A DNA stretch of 64,000 nt, taken from assembly GCA_029747015.1 (NCBI GenBank), contig JAKOGI010000343.1, forward strand, positions 567,501 to 631,500, written 5' to 3'. Each line of letters opens with the position of its first letter. Within the stretch, counting starts at the first letter, position 1. Below the pieces are notes generated by a model that did not search any database, was not told the origin of the DNA, and saw only the letters and a program-made list of their open reading frames with translations. This DNA is from Carnegiea gigantea (Eukaryota > Streptophyta > Magnoliopsida > Caryophyllales > Cactaceae). The position numbers were made by a program, and so were the translations under genes. Positions 13,190-23,592 of this stretch are shown here, piece by piece.

Positions 13190-13770
13190 ATATTATGTGA
13201 ATTTTGGTTGCTGGCATATGAGAAATGATTGCTTATCGTTATGAGTTTTTGGCTCACTAAATATAGTCGTTGACTCACTGGTGTAATATATTTCGTTCAC
13301 TAAACATAATATGTTACGTTGTACTACATAGCAGTTGTTTGCTCACTAAAAGAAACGTTTAGCTCACCCGGATTGAAGTGTGGGCTCACCGAGTTTGCAT
13401 TATAGCTTACTACAAATATTATGGTTGTTTTTCTATATGATATTTTTATTGTTGCTATGTACAAATGAGAAACAACAACTCATCAATTTGTATTCTGTGC
13501 TCACTAGATATAGTCGCTGGCTCACTAATAAAAATACCTTCAGCTCACTGAGGTTCAGATTGTATGCATGAATCCATGTATGCATGAATCATTTCTCAGT
13601 TTCTATGCTCACGAAATGTAATTCCTATATTCAATCTTGTCCCTATCATGGAACAGAATCTGTTGCCTTCGACCACGCTACATAGCATTCTGTGCTCACT
13701 AAGACAAGCTTTTGGCTCATTGGAATGAAGCCTGTGCTCACCAATGTTACATTATAGCTCACCATAAAAA
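13190..13770. repeat. Dispersed GCTCACT repeats, loose 21-22-bp spacing
   Basis: Units such as GCTCACTAAATATAGTCG recur with about 21-22 bp spacing plus longer gaps of unrelated sequence, all reading GCTCACT on +. The tract ends just before a splice acceptor (T-run, then ATGCAG, ending 13,786) that opens the transposase exon. It therefore lies in the 5' intron or leader of the transposase gene. Confidence 0.7.
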
Positions 13771-13786
13771 AAATTTTTTTATGCAG

Positions 13787-15406
13787 ATGATAGCTCATTT
13801 TACACATCTATATTAGATCGTTGTGTTGCTGAGGCAGTTGATGTTGATGATTATGTTAGGATTTTGTGTAATCGTACTGGTGGTTCAAAGGGCAAAGGTG
13901 TAGCTTCTGATGATGGTAATGGTGCTGGTGGTGTATCTAACTATGTTATGATTGATAAGAAAAAATGTATAGATGGTGATGAATGTGTTGCTGAAGTAAA
14001 GGAATGTAAAGAATCAGAGCCGATTGGTAAAAGGGTCAGTTCTCTAGATACTACATTCAAGGTATACAATGAGTATGCTTTCCGTAAGGGTTTTTCCACT
14101 AGGTGTGACAAGTTGCAAGGAGAGAGGGTTCACAAGAGGTTCGTTCAAGGGAGTTTTATTACAGCAAACAAGGTGTTAAAAGGTGTCCAGGGAAACAAGA
14201 CAAGACATTTACCAAACAGAGCTAGAGGTGTAATTGTAAAGCTAGGGCTATATTTTACATTGAACCAAATGGGGAATGGGTTTGTAAGAAGCATGATATA
14301 GCTCATAATCATGAACTGCTTTTGGAAGATGAGGTGCATAAGTTCAGGTCACATAAAAAAGTCGAGAAAGCTTATGTGGACTATTTCTAAAAGATGAGAA
14401 GAAATAGTACGAAAGTTTCGCATGTGTATCGGCTTCTAAGAAATGAGGCCGGGGGTCCACCATCACTTGGTTTTAGCGAGAGGGATGTGTACAATAGTGT
14501 TGCAAATGAAGTCAAGAGGACTTTAGATGGGGGCAATGCCAAACATTTGATGTGTGTTTTAGAAGCTAGGTGTGGTAATAAACAAGATTTTTTTTTTATA
14601 AGTTTAAATTGGATGAGGACGATTGTTTGATGTGCTTCTTTTGGAGAGATACACAAATGAAATGTGATTACATGTTGCTTGGTGATCTCCTTGTATTTGA
14701 CACAACATATTGGATTAATCGTTATGAGATGATATGTGCACCTTTTGTTTGTATGAATCATCATGTAAAGAATGTTATGGTGGGATGTGGGTTTTTAATG
14801 AATGAGAAGATTGAAAATTTTGTGTGGTTATTTGAAACATTCTTGGAAGCTATGGGTAATGTTCAACCGAAAACTATGATGACGGACCAAGCATTTTCTA
14901 TGGCAAATGCTATTGAAAAGGTGTTCCCCTTGGTAAAGCATAGGTTGTGTACTTGGCACATCTTGGAGAATTCCAAAAAGAATATTGGTCATCTTGAAAC
15001 GATGGACTAGGCTAGCAAGACCCCCGCGGGCTGTAGAAGAAGTTGTAAGTTGTAGTAATGCATTTGGTATTCCCGGTTCCATATGGAGGGTTCAGATACC
15101 TAGGCAGTTTGAGGCTTTGCTTCTTGCAAGTGAATTAAATAGTCAAGTAAGAAAGCCATGTGAAGAAGCCTCAACGAAGCTGAAGGGTGATGTTGGTTTT
15201 GTTGTTGGTTTTGTTTATGTTTCTGACACTGAAAATGATAAACAGTCCAGTGGTGGTAACAAAATCATTGGTAACCCTAAAGGTTCGAAGAAGAAAGGTG
15301 AAAGGAATGTAAGGAGGAAAGTACGATGGAGAAGGTATCAAACATTGTTAGATCAAGGAAGGCAAGGTTTTGTTCAAGAGATGGAGGAGTTGTGTCTCAA
15401 GATTAG
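13787..15406 (+). pseudogene. MULE transposase, FAR1/FHY3-related, internally deleted
   Basis: The exon opens after a pyrimidine-rich acceptor ending ATGCAG. Part one (to about 14,360) has the FAR1 DNA-binding pattern: VYNEYAFRKGFSTR, then after a frameshift HNHELL. Part two (14,609-15,010) is the MULE transposase domain, with VFDTTYWINRYEM and AFSMANAIEKVFPLVKHRLCTWHI; Asp residues in FDTTY and MTDQ fit the first two catalytic acids. Right after CTWHI the frame runs into an unrelated-looking junction near 15,000. The third catalytic acid and the SWIM zinc finger expected in this family are missing. The tail (15,060-15,406) is the lysine-rich FAR1-like C-terminus (NPKGSKKKGE). Frameshifts separate the blocks. 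It would have bound the terminal repeats and cut DNA. Confidence 0.85.
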
Positions 15407-15679
15407 GTAAAACTATTGATAAGCTGATTTAATAATCTATATTTCTTATATTAATATCGTTTTGGAGTTTGCTGATTTTACTGCTAATACTAGTACAATT
15501 AATATGTGTTTTTAGCTCACTAATTGTTTTGATACGCTCACTAAATGTTTGTATTGGCTTACTACGTTTTCAATTCTTACACTGTTACTCTTACGCATTG
15601 CACTCACTATATTTATATGTTGGCTCACTATATGCATATATGTGCTCACTACAAATACGCTTTTGCTATGGTGGTTTAG
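15407..15679 (+). other. Putative 3' intron of the transposase gene with a 21-bp array
   Basis: A donor AG|GTAAAAC at 15,407 and an acceptor GGTTTAG ending 15,679 frame this segment. At 15,505-15,665 it contains GCTCACT units at 21-bp spacing. The exons on each side do not join in one frame as they stand, so a small indel or another splice site must be involved. Confidence 0.5.
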
Positions 15680-15825
15680 GTTGGTACTGCTGGTTCATCT
15701 AATGCCCCAGTTGCATCTAATCCAGTGGTAGACTTTAATAAAATGTATGGGGTTTTTAGCTTGATTTTTGATGAAAGGTTGAGGCAAACAAATGGGAATA
15801 TGATTCCTAGCAATCAGTTGACTTA
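15680..15825 (+). pseudogene. Putative last exon of the MULE transposase
   Basis: It follows the acceptor at 15,679. The frame starting GTT GGT gives a Ser/Asn/Pro-rich segment (AGSSNAPVASNPVV) and ends with the stop after SNQLT at about 15,825. FAR1-like proteins often end in low-complexity sequence of this kind, but there is no diagnostic motif. The call depends on position. Confidence 0.4.
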
Positions 15826-15974
15826 ATATTTTTACTGTAAATCTGTTTCTTGATTAATGGTGGTCGAATGTGTATTCTTTATCATCACGATGTGTAGTTC
15901 TTTGAAGTTTAAGTAAATGATGCTGAATAATTTTGAAGGTTTTAGTAGGGTGAATACTATTGACACTCATAATT

Positions 15975-16200
15975 TGATGCTCACTGCTGAAGATTCATAG
16001 CTCACTAGTTTTATGGGTTAGCTCACTATTTTCCACAAGACTAATGTAATATTTTTGATGACTTTACATTGTAAAAGGAAATATCATTGTAGTTTGATTC
16101 TGCATGCATTTATAGAATTTAGCATAGCAAAAGATATAGCTCACTGGATTTTGATACGAGCTCACTCTATGTGTATTCTAGCTCACTGGAATTTGATATA
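15975..16200. repeat. GCTCACT repeats between the convergent MULE genes
   Basis: Two short groups, at about 15,975-16,035 and 16,138-16,200, carry the same unit at exactly 21-bp spacing in the + orientation. About 100 bp of non-repeat sequence separates them. They lie between the end of the transposase gene and the end of the Ulp1-like gene, so the repeat is not confined to protease introns. Confidence 0.75.
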
Positions 16201-16821
16201 GTAATCAATTTAAGATATCAAATAATGAACGTTGTTTACTAGTAGTTCACCATCATTAAAGGCATGAATAGTAATAGTCTAAGTTAAAATTAGTCTAGCT
16301 AAAAATTAGACTGTAAACATAAGTTTCTACAATTATTCTAACTTAAAGCAAGGCTGATTAGTCATGATGTTTGCACTTGAGGCTAGGCTGATTTTGCATT
16401 CAGTTCTGCTTCTTGTTTATCATGGAACTCTTTTGGGAGCCTCTTCATCCTATTTTTATATATGTTGCGTTCATCGTTGACAATTTCATAGCAGTACCTT
16501 GCTCGCATTACATCAAGTAGATTTTTATCCTGCAAATAGAACCCAAAAAAAAAAAATTTATAATGAATCATTAATAATTGTTGTATTTATTTTGAACATA
16601 TTTCTATACAGAACAAATGCTTCGTAAACTTACTTCATTTTTGTTGAAGCCACCATCCCATTTATCTCCTTCTCCAAAATAAGTCTCCATATGCCTCATG
16701 TAAAAAAATTTCATAGTCTATGACATTATCTGTTGTCCTCTATTGCATTCTCATTCTCACTGGTTTCATGTTCTTCACAATTTCATGTTTGGGGTGGCTA
16801 ACACTCTCTTAAAGAAATCTT

Positions 16822-17214
16822 CTAAAAGATCTTGTCCGTGAAGAATAAATAATTTTGTTCAGCTCACTGGAAATGGGTATTAGCTCACCATATATGTGTG
16901 TTGGCTCACCATGAATGTGTGTTGGCTCACCAAATATGTGCGTTAGCTCACTACGTATACATATGAGCTCACCAAATACGTGCGTTAGCTCACTACATAT
17001 GCATATGAGCTCACCAAATACGTGTGTTAACACACCAATATTATATGTTAGTTCACTACACATACTTATTGGCTCACTATGTACGTGAGATAGCTCACCA
17101 ATATTATGTGTTAGCTCAGCAATAATATGTGTTAGCTCGTCACATTTGTAAGCTCACCAGTTTTTTGTGTTGATGTATTATACAGTAAATGATTCAGTGA
17201 GCGTTTGAACATAC
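16822..17214 (-). other. Intron of the Ulp1-like gene filled by a 21-bp array
   Basis: On the minus strand the donor GTG|GTATGT starts at 17,214 and the acceptor ATCTTTTAG ends at 16,822. The flanking exons carry the His block and the Cys block of the protease. The 393-bp intron is mostly the repeat array at 16,862-17,165. Confidence 0.7.
16862..17165. repeat. 21-bp array, 14 units, monomeric
   Basis: Thirteen consecutive units have exactly 21-bp spacing, from GCTCACT at 16,862 to GCTCGTC at 17,135; a shorter unit and GCTCACC follow. Units vary mostly in the last 12 bases. Because 21 is a multiple of three, minus-strand frames stay open across it (heptads such as SELTHVF), but the array sits between splice sites. 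Confidence 0.9.
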
Positions 17215-18081
17215 CACTAATAGATGGGTTTCTCCATATGTGGTTTTGTATGGAGCAGTGATGTGCATGTTGTTGATGATATCAACCCTGTCCTCCTTCA
17301 AATCAAAGCAGAAGACAAAGAAGTGCTTCTTGTGATATACGGGGAAGAGCACCTTGAAATTGGAGAATGATTAATATTATATAATGTGATGTTTTAATAT
17401 ACAGTTAAAATGTACTATATTATTGCTTACCAGATGCAATAGTTTTTCTGAGATCCATTTGTCACATCTCTGGAATTCTTTTTGAAGAATTGTTTCAAAA
17501 TCAATGTACCTTGCCTCCACTGATTTTGTTGGATTTATCGAGGGGTCCAACGTTAACTGAATGTTTGCAGTAGTACAATTAGTTGCTTGATTATGTGCAT
17601 TTGTGTAAATGTAAAATAAGTATGTACTTACCATTGTATCAACTTGTGCAAAAAATCTTCTTGGAGATCCGTCACTTCTCTTTCTCTCCAAATTGTTAAG
17701 GATAGCAGCCCAAACATTGATCACCTGGGTATCAATGTATTCTCATGGACGCATGGTAGACATGTGATAACGATATGCAACATGTATGTCGTTATCAAGG
17801 ATTTCTACATTGGTTCAGTAAGAAAAGTAAAAAAAATAATGTAAGTTTATATTCATTTTATTTCAAGTGTTTTTAAGTGTGGTAAGTGTCAGAGTTATGT
17901 GCTGACTTTAAATTAAGGTCCTGTGATGGATGGAATACATATTCAGCTACCATTTTCTCTTAGGCTGACAAATCCCCTGTAATCTTGGTTATTCTCTGCA
18001 CAAAAAGAGAGCAGAGGGGCTCTGTCATTGGGCCTTTCTTTCTTCTCGGTTGATGTCTGGGCTTCTTGCTGTGCTCTTCTT

Positions 18082-18519
18082 CTGCATACATGATATGTGT
18101 AAGTGCTCACCAAAATAGTTGTTGAGCTCACTATAATACTTGTTGTGCTCACTATCATATATGTTCTTTATAGTCACACATATGACCTGCTCAGTAACAC
18201 ATGTGTTCTGCTCACCAGGTTATACTTTGTGCTCACTAAAATATAACTTGTGCTTACTAACATATGTGTTCGGCTCACCAAGTTATACACTATGCTCACT
18301 ACAATATAACTTCTGCTCATTAACATATATGTTCTGCTCACCAAGTTAAACTTTATACTCACTAAATTTTATCTTCTGCTCACTAACATATGTTTTCTGC
18401 CCACCAAGTTGTTGGTTATGCTCACTAATATATGTGTTATGCTCACCAGCTGTCTTCTGCTCACCAAGTTGTAGGGTATGCTCACTGAAAGTGAAAGCAT
18501 GGTCAATGCAAATCCTTAC
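18082..18519 (-). other. Intron of the Ulp1-like gene filled by a 21-bp array
   Basis: The minus-strand donor GATG|GTAAGG begins at 18,519 and the acceptor TGTATGCAG ends at 18,082. The upstream exon is the Pro-rich linker; the downstream exon is the Lys-rich start of the segment leading into the protease domain. The array at 18,105-18,490 fills most of the 438 bp. Confidence 0.65.
18105..18490. repeat. 21-bp array with 63-bp (3-unit) higher-order period
   Basis: Three unit types alternate: GCTCACCAAGTTATAC, GCTCACTAAAATATAAC and GCTCACTAACATATGTG, each 21 bp long. The triplet repeats about four times in the middle of the array. The edges are less regular. Confidence 0.85.
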
Positions 18520-18679
18520 CATCCTTTTTTTCTTTTTTATTCTTTCCTTCTTCTCTGGCTTGACATTTTTGCTCTCCTTCAGTTATTTTCTACTTTTCTT
18601 CCTCATCTGTTTGTGTCTCTGGAATTGGTGGTGGTGGTGGTGTTTGAGATGATACATGTGGTGGTTGTGTCTCAAGGGT

Positions 18680-18990
18680 TTGTGAAGGGTGTTGTGGGTG
18701 GGAGGGTGCTGGTGTTTGATGTGCCTTTGGAGGAGGGGAAGGTGATGGTGTATGATGTGTTTATGGAGGGAAAGGTGGTGGTAATTGATGTACCTTTGGG
18801 GGAGGGGAAGGTGGTGGTGTCTGATGTTCCTTTGGAGGAGGGGAAGATGGTGGTGTCTAATGTGTTTGTGGCGGATGGAAAGGTGGTGGTGACTGATGTG
18901 TCTGTGGATGAGGGGAAGTTGGTGGTGTTTGATGTGTCTCTGCCGTGGGGGAGGGTGGTGGTGCTTGATCTACTTCTGCAGGGGGGAAGG
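18680..18990 (-). repeat. 36-bp coding minisatellite (12-residue Pro-rich repeat)
   Basis: Units start about every 36 bp (near 18,718; 18,787; 18,823; 18,859; 18,895; 18,931). On the minus strand one frame reads TPPPSPPPKEHQ-like dodecapeptides and joins the surrounding linker (HTPPSP, SQTPPPPPIPETQ). This is a proline-rich spacer in the Ulp1-like protein. The expansion kept the frame because 36 is a multiple of three; one unit has a stop. Confidence 0.7.
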
Positions 18991-19834
18991 TGGTGTGTGA
19001 ACTGATGCTGGGGCTGTTGGTGTTGCAGTAGTTGGGCTTTGGCTATCATCAATCAGCTTAAAACTTAGCATGTCATTGGCACATTACCTTGATGCAGAAG
19101 CTTTGTTGTTGGTGCTGCTGGTCTGTTGTTGCCTTATAAATGCATTCTCTAACTCAATTATGGCCTCAAGTACAGCAGCTCTGTTCCACCATTCATCATC
19201 TTGACTGAATGATGGTATCTCAGCAGTTTCATCGCCCTTTTCTCTTTGTGTCATTGGTGGGGATTTAGAGATTTGAGCCTCACAGTAGGAAGTGAATATG
19301 CTTATGGCCTTATCTCTTGTCTTCTTGAGTGCTTCATTGTTTTGGTACCTTTTTGGCAAATAGTCCATGAATGTCCTATACCTCTTGAATGCACTTGCTA
19401 AAGCCTTTATTACTTCAACCACTTCTTCTATATCTTTCTGCAATGTGGGCAACATTCAAGTATTGTAAGATATTGGATACATATTTGGTTAAAATATTCT
19501 ATTCTGCTTGATTGATATAAATGAAATAAAGAAATAAATATTATCTCTAACTCTGATGGTTTATCATTTTCTGGTAAGATTTTTTGATGCTGTTCTTTTT
19601 GTGGCTGAGGTTGCTTTTATAGAGGTGAGTCAGCATGCACTTCCTTAGGTATTTGTATTGGAGGCTCCACTCTTCCCTTTCCAAAGCCCTTTGGCCCTTC
19701 TGTTCCACCAAGTTTATTGGCTTTTCTCTCTTCTCTGACTCTTTCCCATAGCTTTTTTGTTGTCCAGCCCTTGATTGCTAAGAATACCTCTGAACAATCC
19801 GTCTTGTCAAGAGAGCCCTGTCAAGATATAGCAT

Positions 19835-20376
19835 CTGTAAGAGAAATGTTCTTTGTAACAGTCTATATAGCTCACCAAAAGTTTTCATATACTCACTAAA
19901 ATACACCTTCTGCTCACTACAATGTATGTTGCGCTCACTAAAGTATATGCCATGCTCACTGTAACATATGTTAAGCTCGCCAAAAGTTTTGGACTGCTCA
20001 CTAAAATATATCTTCTGCTCACTATAATGTATGTTGCTCTCACTGAAGTATATGACATGCTCAAAATGACATATGTTTGGGTCACCAAAAGTTTTAGACA
20101 GCTCACTAAAATACATCTTCTGCTCACTACAATGTATGTTGCACTCACTAAAGTATATGCCATTCTCACCAGGACATATGTTAAGCTCACCAAAAGTTTT
20201 GAACTGCTCACTAAAATACATCTTCTGCTCACTATAATGTATGTTGCTCTCACTAAAGTATATGACATGCTCAAAATGACATATGTTTAGCTCACTAATT
20301 ATATATGTTTAGCTCACTAAATATGACATTGTGCTCAATGAAATCATGATATTCTGATGTAGTGTAAAGAACTTAC
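19835..20376 (-). other. Intron of the Ulp1-like gene filled by a 21-bp array
   Basis: The minus-strand donor TTGATG|GTAAGT starts at 20,376 and the acceptor TCTCTTACAG ends at 19,835. Both flanking exons join in one frame (ILFLM then MLYLDRALLTR), as expected for this family. This is the clearest evidence that the repeat arrays are intronic. The array covers 19,870 to about 20,335 of the 542 bp. Confidence 0.85.
19870..20335. repeat. 21-bp array with exact 105-bp (5-unit) higher-order period
   Basis: The unit containing CACCAAAAGTTTT (or CGCCAAAAGTTTT) starts at 19,870, 19,975, 20,080 and 20,185, exactly 105 bp apart; a plain unit starts at 20,290. Between them, four other unit types recur in fixed order. 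Four full higher-order copies are present with scattered substitutions and no length change. Confidence 0.92.
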
Positions 20377-21913
20377 CATCAAGAATAGAATAGGGCCATC
20401 GAAGTTTGAAGCCCTCTTTTTAACGGATTCACATAATCTGTCAATGGTGTACTGATACGAATCAATTGATGCTATGTCCTCAACATGAGCGACATTCTTA
20501 GCAAAATAGGGTGCGCAATGTACGTTCTTCGAACCATTGAAGAAGCATGATACCATGTACATTACAAAGTTTCTTTTGAAACTTTCCCCTGGATCAGTCT
20601 GGCTGAGAATGTATTGTAGCATTTGGCTCAGTTTAGGGGTCCCATCTTGTAGATTCCAATTTTTCCTCCATGCATCAAGGACTTTATTGTATTTGGCATC
20701 TTTGGGCTTTTTCCCATAAAACTCCTCAACTTTCCTTCCACCTATGGGGAGTGCCAATGTGATATGCACATCCATTGGTGTAATCTCAATCCTTTTGTCT
20801 GGTGATATATACAAGGTGACTGAGTAACGGTCAAAAATGTCCACTAGCCATTTGCATAAATCCCCTGGCAGTTCTGTGACCTATAAGTGGGGGAATCCTC
20901 CAAACCCTATATCTTGTATTGCCTTTGTCTGTGCCTCATTGAAATGAGCAATCATGCCAACAAACCCTGATAGTGACATTCTTGATTGAAAGATCTTCGT
21001 GTGCTTTGTGTCCCCTCTGTAGGCTTTGGCACTGATTGCACAGACTTGGGGCCTTAAATAGGTACAGCAGCACTTTTTTGGACATGTTGTTTCTTCTTCA
21101 GGGATTTATGTTCTTTTTTATGCTTTGTAACTAAGAGCTGTGCACTCTTTACAGGAGGTTTAGGACTCTTTTGCACATCCTCCTTCTTCTCGGGTTGTGA
21201 CTTAACACACTTTTTTGCCCTCAGTTGCATTTTCTTTGGCCTGGACTTTGTTCCTTCTTTTATCTTCTTTATTCTCTTCACTAATACTTCATCATCAGAG
21301 TCTGATTCATCAACATGTCCAGGGGGAGGCAACTTATAAGTGGTGTCCTCCACAGTGTCATCTATTTCTTCAGATGGCTGTTGATTACTGTCAGTAATTG
21401 TTTTTCCAGAGCTTTCTTGTGCTGTGTTTTTGGGAGCATTGGAGGAGTTTTTGCTGTGCATTGTTTTCCTTTTTTTAGCATGAGCTTTAGTCTCTGCCCT
21501 AATGCTGTAGTGCCTTGTTGTGGTGGGTTTGCTGGTTTTTGTTGTTGTTGTCCTCCCTTTTCCTAGTGAGTAGGCTGTGATGGTTGTTCTCCCTCTTCCT
21601 GGTGTTTTTGTTTCTCCTCTGCTGTGGGAGCTTGTAGCTGTTCATCTTCTGAAGTAGGTGGAGTACAAATATTTATGTTTTTCCTCGCTTCTTGTTTCAG
21701 CCTTCTCTTAGTTACAGTAGTACTTGTTGAATTTGTTTTCCCCGCAGAGGTTGTTTCCATTACGGTGGATAGGGTTTGTTGATGCTTTGGTTGAGCTGCA
21801 TTGGATGCTTCTTCTGCAGCCGTACATGGTATATTGTATAAGTGAACAAAATATATAAGTAAACAAATGTATAATGTTTAAAGTAATGTAGGTCTCAATA
21901 TATATATATTTCA

Positions 21914-22213
21914 GCTCACTAAAATAAAAGGTATGGTCACCGATATTATAGGTCAGCTTACTAAAATAAACTGTCTGCTCAGTAGAATTATAGTTCAGCT
22001 CACTAAACATAGTTGTCTGCTCATAAGAATGATGTCTAAGCTTACTAAACATAGTTGTCTGCTGACTATAATTATAGGTCAGCGCACTGAACATAGGTGT
22101 CTGCTCAGTACAATTGCAGGTCAGCTCACTAAATATAGTTGTCTGCTCACTGCATTTGCTTATCAGCTCATTATACATTTATATTGGCTCACTAGCCCAT
22201 ATGTTAGGGCTCA
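21914..22213. repeat. 21-bp array with 42-bp (2-unit) higher-order period
   Basis: Two 21-bp unit types alternate: GCTCACTAAACATAGTTGTCT-like and GCTCAGTAGAATTATAG-like. There are about 14 units in all. It lies between the Thr/Glu/Lys-rich exon and the more 5' part of the Ulp1-like gene, so it is probably intronic; the splice sites are less certain here. Confidence 0.85.
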
Positions 22214-22559
22214 CTATTTGATAGGTATTAACATAGAATATAATGTATACATATCTTGGCCTGAATTATGAGGAATATCATCTTGCATTCCTTGACTTGT
22301 TTGATTTGTTTTATTTTGATCATTTGAGCTTCAATAAAAAGGAAAAGATAATGTTAGCACAGTGGACTACACTGTGTGTGTTTTTATGTATTTCAAGTGG
22401 TAATGACCTAATGTTCACTTGCTTAGATTAGATGTCTCTGATAACCTTCATAATGATGTCTTGAGGGCTTCTGATTGACCCTTCTGTCTTTGATCTATGT
22501 TATGAAATATTATTGAATATTATGTTAATATTACAGGAAATGTAATAGCATACTAAAAT

Positions 22560-23592
22560 AAAAGGTACAGCTCAGTAGTAGTTTCAGGTAGAACACACTA
22601 GGTTATAAAGTAAAACTCACTATATTATAAGAGAGAAGTCACAATAGAATGCATATGTCACCAGGGAATAGCATGGCTCACAATAATATAAAGTATAACT
22701 CACTATACAGATGAAATAATATATGAAAAGAGATTGGTGTTCAAGATTGCACACTTTAATGTATGGTTCCACTATCTAATTTAAGGTATGGCACACTAGG
22801 ATGTAAAGTATAACTCACTATATTATAAGAGAAAAGTCACAAGAGGATGCAGATGTCGACAGGAACTAGCATATTATTCACAGCTCACTACAGTTTTGTC
22901 ATGACTCACTATATTCAAGCTATAGCTCATTAAAATATAGGGCACAACTCACTGGAGCATGCATATGTTGACAGGCACTAGCACATAATGTACAGCTCAC
23001 CAAATTTTTATCATGTCTCCCTATATAGAAGCCTTGGCTCACTAAGTATGGCACACTATGGTGTAAAGTACAGGTGACTATATTATAAGATGGATGTTAG
23101 TATAAGATACATATATTTACAGGAACTAGCATATTATTGACTGCTCACTATAGTTTTGTTTTGGCTCACTATATTCAAGCCATAGCTCACTAAAATATAT
23201 GGCACAACTCACTGGAGCATGCATATGTTGATAGGCACTAGCACATAATGTACAACTCACCAGTTTTTTTTTTTCATGGCTCACCACATACAAGCCTTAG
23301 CTCACTACATTATAACATACGACTTACTGTAGTAGACATATGTGTACAGGAACAACCACATATTTTACAGCTCACTAAAATGAAGAGATAGCTCACTACG
23401 ATACAAGGTACAACTCATTACAAAACAGAATCCTAATAGTTGAGGTAAAAGTGTCTTGGATGTATTAGTGAGCACGAAGGTAAACATGTTCATTATAAAT
23501 TTGCAGACAAAATTAGGAACAAGCACATACTGCTCACTAGTTATGCACGTTTGCTCACTAATATTAGGTTTAAGAAGTGTTAAGGTTGTCAA
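22560..23592. repeat. Long GCTCACT array with ~260-bp higher-order period
   Basis: It begins right after a putative donor (AGAG|GTATGTTG on the minus strand, 23,597) of the exon holding the proposed start codon. Units are mixed with non-unit segments. The phrase ACTGGAGCATGCATATGTTG occurs at 22,951 and 23,211, 260 bp apart, and a third, weaker copy starts near 22,835. This is the longest and most complex of the arrays. Confidence 0.75.

Noticed and set aside
18478..19005. 175-codon + strand ORF rich in Val and Gly
   Set aside because: It is the antisense of the Pro-rich 36-bp coding minisatellite of the Ulp1-like gene.
19922..20290. Heptad-repeat protein (LTKVYAM-like repeats) on + and similar repeats in two minus frames
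   Set aside because: A 21-bp tandem repeat without stops leaves several frames open at once; the segment lies inside an intron with good GT-AG borders and in-frame flanking exons.
16862..23592. CRISPR-like arrays of direct repeats with variable spacers
   Set aside because: The fixed block is only about 7 bp in a 21-bp unit, the spacers are related to one another, arrays lie between splice sites, and the rest of the window is plant transposons.
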